In this document: in pieces, positions 5,954-10,987 of the stretch
How the letters are laid out: every line of letters begins with the position of its first letter
Position numbering within the stretch: the first letter of the stretch is position 1
Assembly (NCBI GenBank): GCA_014379815.1
Contig: JACMLA010000860.1
Coordinates: 1-10,987, forward strand
Length of the DNA: 10,987 nt
Source of the DNA: Bryobacteraceae bacterium
GTDB taxonomy: Bacteria > Acidobacteriota > Terriglobia > Bryobacterales > Bryobacteraceae
Reading direction: 5' to 3'
Notes under the pieces: generated by a model
Databases searched by the model: none
What the model saw: the letters and a program-made list of their open reading frames with translations, nothing else
Told to the model about the DNA's origin: nothing
Made by a program: the position numbers and the translations under genes

Positions 5954-8329
5954 TTACTGGACGTTGATTGTGGTGGCAGGTGACCCGGCCACGATAGCCT
6001 GCAACTGCCCATTTCGTAGTGACGCATCGACCACCTGCACAGTTGCCGCGCCCCGGCCTATCGCCTCGAAGGTGACGGTCAGGATGGGACCTGAACCGCT
6101 AACGCCTCCCGCCCCGGACTGGCGCGTAGCGTCTACGATTACCTCGCCTGCATCGTTGTTCACATTCTGGGTAAAGTCGAGACGTTTGCCATCCCCGCTA
6201 AGGAATGTTCCGGCCTGAACCGAACTGACCCGAAGAACCGCGGGATCGAACTTCAGCCGAACCGGGGCACTCATCAGGTCGACCACGTTCTCCGCCTGCA
6301 AGACGACGGACACAGGAGCGCTGAGCGCAACCGTGGAAGCTGGTGCGCTGAATATCAATCGGGCTTGAGGTGCCGGTCCTTGAGGTGTTGGGGTCGGGGA
6401 TGCCGGCGTTGCGGCCGGGGGCACGGCCGTCTGACCAGGAACCGGAGCAGGGGTCGTCGGACCTGCGGCTGGCGTGCTTGCCGGGATTGCAAGTTCAGGA
6501 GATTCTGCCGGTGCCTCAGGACGCGGCAGATAATTCAGCTTGACGTTCTGGTCATTGCCAGCCGCGACTCCTTTCAGATTTGTTTCGTTGTAGTCCTGGC
6601 TCCGCACGATGTGCGGGATGAGAACAAATAAGAGCTCATTGCGGGGCCGGTCCAGTTTCTCTGTAGAGAAGAGTCTGCCAAGAACCGGAATCTCCATCAG
6701 AAGAGGGACACCGGCCCGCGTCCGTGTTTCTTGAGTACTGAGCAAACCGCCGAGAAGGTTGACCTCGCCTTCCCGAACACGGATGTCCTGCACCACGGTA
6801 CGCCTGCTCACTATGGGTTGATCTATGCCACCAAGGTTGACTGAGCCGGACCTCGTGGAAAGATCGATCTCAACGTGCAACGAGACCTCATTTTTTCCAT
6901 GAATCTTAGGAACGATATCGACGTTGACTCCGGTATCGAGGAACTGGAACTGGGTACTCACCAGAGGATTCACGCCCACCGAGCCAATGCCCGGCTGAAA
7001 ACTTCCAGTGGCATACGGAATGCGATCGCCGATCTTCAGCGAAGCTTTCTGCATTTCGACGGCGCGAAGCTGGGGCTGCTGGAGAACTCGCGAAGTCGTG
7101 TCGCTCAGCAGCGCCTGCACGATGCCATTCGGGACATTGATCGAAAAATCGCCGAGGCCGATGGACTTCAATTGATTCAACGCCACCGGCGCGGGACCCG
7201 TCGTCGTTGTCGTCTCTCCAGTAGCCGTAGTTGTCGTTGTCTTGTTATATGCGATCGGTACATTAATGCCGGCACCGCCGCCCGTGGTAAACGTTGCGGC
7301 CAGATCACGGACGAGAGATCGGTTGGCTTCCATTACGATCACGTCGATAATGACTTCGTTTTTCGGCTTGTCAAGATCCTGCACCAGCTTCTCGGCGAGG
7401 GCAACCTGATCGGCTGTGCCGCGAACCAGGATCGCGTATTGCGCGTTATACGTAAACGCCCGCCGAATTTCCGTCACCGAACGGATGGTCGTGGAAATTT
7501 CCTGTAGTTCCTGCACACTGGTGGCGTTCTTTATGTAAAACACCTTGACCACATAGTCCTCGTAGTCACGCCGCTTTTGGACGTTGTCGTTCGTCACAAA
7601 AATCGTGTTGGTAGAGAGGGGCTTCCAGTAGGATTTCGTCTGAAGTGAAACGTAGTCCAGCGCTTCTTCCAGACTCGTGTTTGATAGATCGATCGTAAAA
7701 TTGCTCTTACCCGGGGGCGTCTGGTACTCAGGATCGATAATCACGTTGATCCCCGCCAGCTTGCCGACGGTTTCGTACAGGATCTTAACGGGCTGATTGT
7801 TGATCCGCAAAGATGTAATCTGCCGTTGAATGGGTTTCAACTCGGGCAGGGCAAGCATCCGCGATGCTTTGTCTTCCGCTTCCTTTTGAGATTTTTCGGC
7901 CGGGGTCAGACCGCGCTCTTCCGGAGTCGCAGATCTGGTCGCGGGCGACTTTTCACGCTCGATCATCTCCCTGGTGCGTCGGATCTCGACTTCCGCCAGC
8001 ACAGCGCTCGGATCGATGGCGTAGGCTTTCTGAAACTGGACCAGAGCCTCTTCCAGCTTGCCTTCTTCCCGTAGTTTTTGTCCGGTAGTGAGTCTGGCGG
8101 AGGCAGCCTGGAAGCGAACACGCCGCACAGCAAGCTGGTAAGCAGCGTCGGCCGGATCATCCAGCTGCGCCGCTTCGTAGGAGTCCAGCGCAGACTCCCA
8201 TTGCTTCCGGGCTTCGGCTTCCCGGCCTTCACGGAGCAGTCTCTCGCCCTTCCTCGTCCTGGCTTCGAGGCCAGGATGGAACAGGAGGGCGATCAGACAA
8301 AAAAGGGCTAACCGGCTGAAATCACGCAT
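5954..8329 (-). CDS. gspD: TPR-containing secretin (GspD/PilQ family) with C-terminal cohesin-like domain
   Basis: A 791-residue outer-membrane secretin. Signal peptide at about residues 1-23. Two or more TPR-like helical hairpins (about 26-116), e.g. QWESALDSYEAAQLDDP and KLEEALVQFQKAYAIDP. A charged linker leads to an STN/N0-like domain (about 172-247) and a secretin N domain (about 259-322) with the typical FYIKNATSVQEL start. The secretin core (about 325-575) has the hallmark VPLLMEIPVLGRLFS (541-555). A Pro/Ala/Thr-rich linker (603-655) then leads to a C-terminal module (656-791) with cohesin-like sequence: LIFSAPASTVALSAPVSVVL, VRLKFDPAVLRV and GPILTVTFEAIGRGAATVQV. Secretins form the gated ring through which type II secretion substrates or type IV pili pass. 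Pseudopilin genes directly downstream, and no pilM-P genes in view, mildly favour a GspD role. A Thr-rich insertion lies in the core (363-377). The Shine-Dalgarno is weak; ATG 8329 is chosen for the signal peptide. Confidence 0.92.
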   Translation of the reverse strand: MRDFSRLALFCLIALLFHPGLEARTRKGERLLREGREAEARKQWESALDSYEAAQLDDPADAAYQLAVRRVRFQAASARLTTGQKLREEGKLEEALVQFQKAYAIDPSAVLAEVEIRRTREMIEREKSPATRSATPEERGLTPAEKSQKEAEDKASRMLALPELKPIQRQITSLRINNQPVKILYETVGKLAGINVIIDPEYQTPPGKSNFTIDLSNTSLEEALDYVSLQTKSYWKPLSTNTIFVTNDNVQKRRDYEDYVVKVFYIKNATSVQELQEISTTIRSVTEIRRAFTYNAQYAILVRGTADQVALAEKLVQDLDKPKNEVIIDVIVMEANRSLVRDLAATFTTGGGAGINVPIAYNKTTTTTATGETTTTTGPAPVALNQLKSIGLGDFSINVPNGIVQALLSDTTSRVLQQPQLRAVEMQKASLKIGDRIPYATGSFQPGIGSVGVNPLVSTQFQFLDTGVNVDIVPKIHGKNEVSLHVEIDLSTRSGSVNLGGIDQPIVSRRTVVQDIRVREGEVNLLGGLLSTQETRTRAGVPLLMEIPVLGRLFSTEKLDRPRNELLFVLIPHIVRSQDYNETNLKGVAAGNDQNVKLNYLPRPEAPAESPELAIPASTPAAGPTTPAPVPGQTAVPPAATPASPTPTPQGPAPQARLIFSAPASTVALSAPVSVVLQAENVVDLMSAPVRLKFDPAVLRVSSVQAGTFLSGDGKRLDFTQNVNNDAGEVIVDATRQSGAGGVSGSGPILTVTFEAIGRGAATVQVVDASLRNGQLQAIVAGSPATTINVQ
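7199..7243 (-). repeat. Threonine-rich low-complexity tract inside the secretin core
   Basis: Codes for residues 363-377 of the secretin: two runs of five threonines separated by ATGE. It arises from tandem ACG/ACA/ACT-type triplets. It lies in the part of the core where secretins vary in loop length, and may vary in length between strains. Confidence 0.6.
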
Positions 8330-8330
8330 G

Positions 8331-8358
8331 TTGGCTACTCATCAGCCTGTGCTAAAAT
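8331..8358 (+). promoter_or_regulatory. Candidate sigma-70 promoter for smpB-pepA
   Basis: TTGGCT (8331-8336, 4 of 6 consensus bases) and TAAAAT (8353-8358, 5 of 6) are separated by 16 bp on the plus strand, in the divergent gap between the secretin and smpB. Transcription would begin near 8365 and leave a leader of about 90 nt before the TTG start. This is pattern matching only. Confidence 0.4.
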
Positions 8359-8454
8359 CGGAAGGCACCTTACCTTGAGGTCTGGTGCAACACCCGGTCA
8401 GCGAGATGGCTCAGTTATAGAGACGCACGTCGCTGAAGGATCGTTGAGACAACC

Positions 8455-8928
8455 TTGGCAGATTCCCCCGTCCGGTTACTTAGCGAAAATCGCCAGGCCC
8501 GCCACAACTTTCACCTGCTGGAAACAATCGAAGCGGGGTTGCAGTTGCTCGGCACCGAAGTCAAGTCGATCAAGACCGGCAAAGTGCAACTGAAGGAAGC
8601 CTACGCGGACATTCAGGGGAACGAAGCCTGGCTTCTGAATGCGCATATCAGCGAGTATTCGCACGGCAACCGCGAGAATCACACACCCATGCGGAAGCGC
8701 AAGCTGCTGCTGCACCGCAATGAGATCGACAAGCTGCAGAGCAAAGTCAAGGAGAAAGGCCTCTCACTGATCCCCTTGAAGCTTTACCTGAAAAATGGCA
8801 AAGTGAAATGCGAAATTGCTGTAGCACGAGGAAAGAAACTGCACGACAAGCGGGAATCCGAGCGAGCCAGAGAAGCCAACGATGAAGCTCGCCAGGCCGT
8901 GAGACGCAGCAGATCTAACTGGGAATAA
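8455..8928 (+). CDS. smpB: SsrA-binding protein SmpB
   Basis: A 157-residue cytoplasmic protein that binds tmRNA (SsrA) and guides it to stalled ribosomes for trans-translation. Family landmarks are clear: [19 protein letters not shown] near the start, [21 protein letters not shown], the [24 protein letters not shown] block, [33 protein letters not shown], and a basic C-terminal tail ([16 protein letters not shown]) that in SmpB enters the decoding centre and mRNA channel. The start is TTG: an in-frame TGA at 8434-8436 and the absence of ATG or GTG before the conserved ENR motif leave it as the only reasonable start. GAAGGA at 8435-8440 is about 14 nt away, so ribosome binding looks suboptimal. 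The pepA gene follows after 30 nt on the same strand and may be cotranscribed. The ssrA gene itself is not in the window. Confidence 0.97.
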   Translation: MADSPVRLLSENRQARHNFHLLETIEAGLQLLGTEVKSIKTGKVQLKEAYADIQGNEAWLLNAHISEYSHGNRENHTPMRKRKLLLHRNEIDKLQSKVKEKGLSLIPLKLYLKNGKVKCEIAVARGKKLHDKRESERAREANDEARQAVRRSRSNWE

Positions 8929-8958
8929 CGACCTTCCGATACTCAAACAATCGCGGAC

Positions 8959-10437
8959 ATGGACATTACAATTCGGCACGGAAACGCAAGTGAAATTGAC
9001 TCACATCTGCTCACTGTCGTTGCTTTCGAGCGGGTAAACGGACAGCCGTCAACTTCGGTTGAGTCTGCTCAGGTGAACGAACTATACGACTCGGGCGAGT
9101 TTAGCGGCAAGCCGGATGAGTTTTCCATCCTCCACCGTCCCGAAGGCTTAAAAGCCAAGCGTCTGATGCTGGCAGGCGCGGGTAAGCAGCCAGATTTCAC
9201 CTTGATTAGAATGCGAAACCTTGCCGGAGCGGCGGTTCGTGCAGCAGCAGCGAAGGGTGCCGCTGATATCCATTTCTACTTGCCGGAGACCTATAGCGGA
9301 TCGGAGTGGGCCCGTGCGGCGGCAGAGGGTGCTGTACTGGGATCCTTCGACCCTGATGCTCTTAAGACGGATCCACAAAAGAACGAAAAGCGCGTTTGCA
9401 ATCTTACGGTCTGCGCCGCTTCGCCAGAAGGTTCGCTGGAAAAATCAGTGACCGATGGCCGGATCGTTGGAGAAGCGCAGAACTTTGCCCGGGAGCTGGT
9501 CAATCTACCTGCAAACCTGCTCACTCCGTTAGTTCTTGCAGAGCGTGCTGAGGCGATGGCTGCCGAAGTTGGACTGGAGTGCGAAGTTTTGCTCACCGGG
9601 CAGCTGACCGAATTGAAGATGGGTGCCCTCCTCGGGGTGGCCCAGGGCAGCGACAATCCACCGGCTTTGATCGTGCTGACATATCGTCCAGCAAGGGCTA
9701 TCGGCGAAGACGTCCTGGCACTCGTTGGCAAGGGCGTGACATTCGATACCGGTGGTATTTCCATTAAGCCCGCCGACGGCATGGAGAAGATGAAGTACGA
9801 CATGGGCGGTGCGGCCGCCGTGCTGGGAGCTATGCGGGCTATTGCGCAGATGAAACCGAACGTCCCCGTTACCGCTTATATTCCAACGGTCGAGAATATG
9901 CTTAGCGGCAGAGCACAGCGCCCAGGCGACATCGTTACTTCCATGTGCGGTAAGACGATTGAAGTGCTAAACACCGACGCTGAGGGTCGGCTGATCCTGG
10001 CGGATGCGCTGACGTATGCGGTCCGCAAAGGGGCGACGCATCTGGTTGATGCAGCGACGCTCACCGGCGCGGTTGCGATTGCCCTTGGTCATCTTTACTA
10101 CGGCGGCTTTAGCAATAACGACGCTCTCTGCGAACGGGTACTCGCAGCCAGCCGTAAAGCGGGAGAACGCATGTGGCGTTTTCCGATGGACGCAGACTAC
10201 AAAGACTATCTGAAATCGGCCTTTGCGGATCTGCCGAATATCGGTGGGCGCTGGGGTGGTTCCATCACGGCAGCGAAGTTTCTCGAAGAATTTGTGGAAG
10301 GCAAGCCGTGGGTCCATCTCGACATCGCTGGAGTTGCCTGGCTCGACGATCCAAAGCCTTACCTGGCCAAGGGCCCGACAGGAACGCCCGTACGCACTTT
10401 CGTCAGCCTCGCGATGGACTGGGCTCCGCAAGCCTGA
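8959..10437 (+). CDS. pepA: Leucyl aminopeptidase PepA (peptidase family M17)
   Basis: A 492-residue cytosolic aminopeptidase, normally a hexamer with two metal ions per active site, that removes N-terminal residues such as leucine from peptides. The N-terminal half (about 1-165) is the variable, non-catalytic domain. The catalytic half carries the M17 signature NTDAEGRL (338-345) and all expected active-site and metal residues: K258 and D263 in GKGVTFDTGG, K270 in ISIKPADGMEKM, D281 in KYDMGGAA, and D340, E342 and R344. These match E. coli PepA K270, D275, K282, D293, D352, E354 and R356 with a constant offset of 12. Near the end, NIGGRWGGSITAAKFLEEF and PWVHLDIAGVAW are typical of the family. 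Length is normal (E. coli PepA has 503). The Shine-Dalgarno before the ATG is weak. The gene sits 30 nt after smpB, probably as one transcript, so peptide turnover may be coexpressed with ribosome rescue. E. coli PepA also binds DNA; nothing here tests that. Confidence 0.97.
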   Translation: MDITIRHGNASEIDSHLLTVVAFERVNGQPSTSVESAQVNELYDSGEFSGKPDEFSILHRPEGLKAKRLMLAGAGKQPDFTLIRMRNLAGAAVRAAAAKGAADIHFYLPETYSGSEWARAAAEGAVLGSFDPDALKTDPQKNEKRVCNLTVCAASPEGSLEKSVTDGRIVGEAQNFARELVNLPANLLTPLVLAERAEAMAAEVGLECEVLLTGQLTELKMGALLGVAQGSDNPPALIVLTYRPARAIGEDVLALVGKGVTFDTGGISIKPADGMEKMKYDMGGAAAVLGAMRAIAQMKPNVPVTAYIPTVENMLSGRAQRPGDIVTSMCGKTIEVLNTDAEGRLILADALTYAVRKGATHLVDAATLTGAVAIALGHLYYGGFSNNDALCERVLAASRKAGERMWRFPMDADYKDYLKSAFADLPNIGGRWGGSITAAKFLEEFVEGKPWVHLDIAGVAWLDDPKPYLAKGPTGTPVRTFVSLAMDWAPQA

Positions 10438-10455
10438 CTTCATTATTAGCGGGAT

Positions 10456-10987
10456 TTACTCTACAAGGGCAGCCAGCCTTTTTAAAGCAGGCTCCAGTTT
10501 CTGCGGCTTCGTGAGGACGGCCTCGAACAGATCGCCGGTCTCCCGGAAACGGGCAACTGCATTGCCTATATGAAAATCGTGGGGCGACAAACCTGGCTTC
10601 ACTTCGGCCCAGGTCAAAGGCGTTGCGACAGGTGCTCCATCATAGGCTCGTAAGACATATGGGGATGCGATCGTTTTGCTGAAAGCCAACTGCATGTAAT
10701 CGAAGTACACCCGGTTCTTGCGGCGCTTCTCGACCGACCGCGGTGTCGTGAAAAGCTCCGGCCGCTCGGCGGTAACAATCTGTGACACGATCTCCGCGAA
10801 AGAGCGTGCCTGATCGTAGGTATACCGGGGCTCGATCGGGATAAACACGTGCATTCCGTCTCCGCCGGTGGTCTTGGGGTAGCCTTTGAGCTTGATCTGA
10901 TCCAGAACTCGCTGTACTTCCTGTGCAGCTTCTACGATTTTGGAGAACGGGCACTCAACAGGATCGAGGTCGATGAGAATGTAGTCC
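10456..10987 (-). CDS. ligD: LigD-type DNA polymerase/primase domain (C-terminal part, runs off right edge)
   Basis: An open frame of 176 codons entering from the right edge and ending in TAA at 10458-10456. It matches the archaeo-eukaryotic primase-like polymerase domain (PolDom) of bacterial NHEJ ligase D. DYILIDLDP at the edge contains the metal-binding D-x-D (10963-10971). KTTGGDGMHV (His at 10849-10851) corresponds to the usual KTSGGKGLHV nucleotide-binding motif. RVYFDYMQ supplies the third acidic residue (D at 10699-10701). KTIASPYVLRAYDGAPVATPLTWAEV is the conserved block after it. The domain ends close to the stop, so it is either the C-terminal domain of a Lig-Pol type LigD or a stand-alone PolDom; the missing N-terminal part decides this, and the gene symbol is provisional. 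The Ser-to-Thr and Lys-to-Asp changes in the His motif are unusual. An ATG at 10854 is internal to the domain and is not the start. It converges with pepA across an 18-bp gap. Confidence 0.88.
   Translation of the reverse strand, partial: DYILIDLDPVECPFSKIVEAAQEVQRVLDQIKLKGYPKTTGGDGMHVFIPIEPRYTYDQARSFAEIVSQIVTAERPELFTTPRSVEKRRKNRVYFDYMQLAFSKTIASPYVLRAYDGAPVATPLTWAEVKPGLSPHDFHIGNAVARFRETGDLFEAVLTKPQKLEPALKRLAALVE

Noticed and set aside
5947..6027. Upstream extension of the first pseudopilin to 6027
   Set aside because: It overlaps the secretin 3' end and gives an implausibly long leader; ATG 5946 has normal pseudopilin leader length.
6365..6631. Cys/Arg-rich plus-strand frame of 88 codons
   Set aside because: It is the antisense of the Pro/Ala/Thr linker of the secretin, with composition caused by that repeat.
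8403..8425. GATGGCTCAGTTATAGAGAC resembles a tRNA D-arm
   Set aside because: There is no matching T-arm, anticodon arm or acceptor stem around it; most likely a chance match in the smpB leader.
10438..10455. Possible terminator between pepA and the LigD-type gene
   Set aside because: The 18-bp gap has no inverted repeat that I can see.

Overview
The window looks like chromosomal DNA from a diderm (Gram-negative-type) bacterium with moderately high GC. An Omp85 protein, a SurA-like chaperone, a TamB-like protein and a secretin all imply an outer membrane. A TPR-secretin-cohesin protein followed by two short GspG-like pseudopilins, with a Bacillus-type ThiF and a LigD polymerase domain nearby, resembles gene content I associate with Acidobacteriota (Solibacter/Bryobacter-like). 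That assignment is inference from gene content, with no marker gene to confirm it. All genes look intact apart from the two cut by the window edges. No tRNA, rRNA, insertion sequence, phage gene or CRISPR array is visible, and no gene-free stretch exceeds 300 bases.

Layout. Bases 1-4012 (minus strand) hold an outer-membrane biogenesis operon. It is transcribed from right to left: a BamA/Omp85 protein with about seven POTRA domains, a small SurA-like periplasmic protein without a PPIase domain, then the N-terminus of a TamB/AsmA-like protein that runs off the left edge. Spacing is 9 nt and then a 4-nt ATGA overlap. Start codons are almost back to back between this operon and a ThiF/MoeB/HesA-type adenylyltransferase with a C-terminal extension on the plus strand (4015-5031). 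That gene converges with a minus-strand secretion/pilus operon (5037-8329): secretin with N-terminal TPRs and a C-terminal cohesin-like module, then two pseudopilins. A 125-nt divergent gap separates the secretin from smpB (TTG start), which is followed 30 nt later by the leucyl aminopeptidase gene pepA. Convergent to pepA, the right edge carries the C-terminal part of a LigD-type polymerase/primase domain.

How they work together. The left operon would deliver (SurA-like), insert (BamA-like) and support envelope assembly (TamB-like). The secretin it helps to fold could be the outer-membrane gate of the neighbouring pseudopilin system. smpB (trans-translation) and pepA (peptide turnover) are both linked to protein quality control. 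The most unusual items are the secretin-cohesin fusion with its two paralogous pseudopilins, and the Omp85/PPIase-less SurA/TamB gene trio. I see no wholly unknown system here; these are variants of known envelope machinery.
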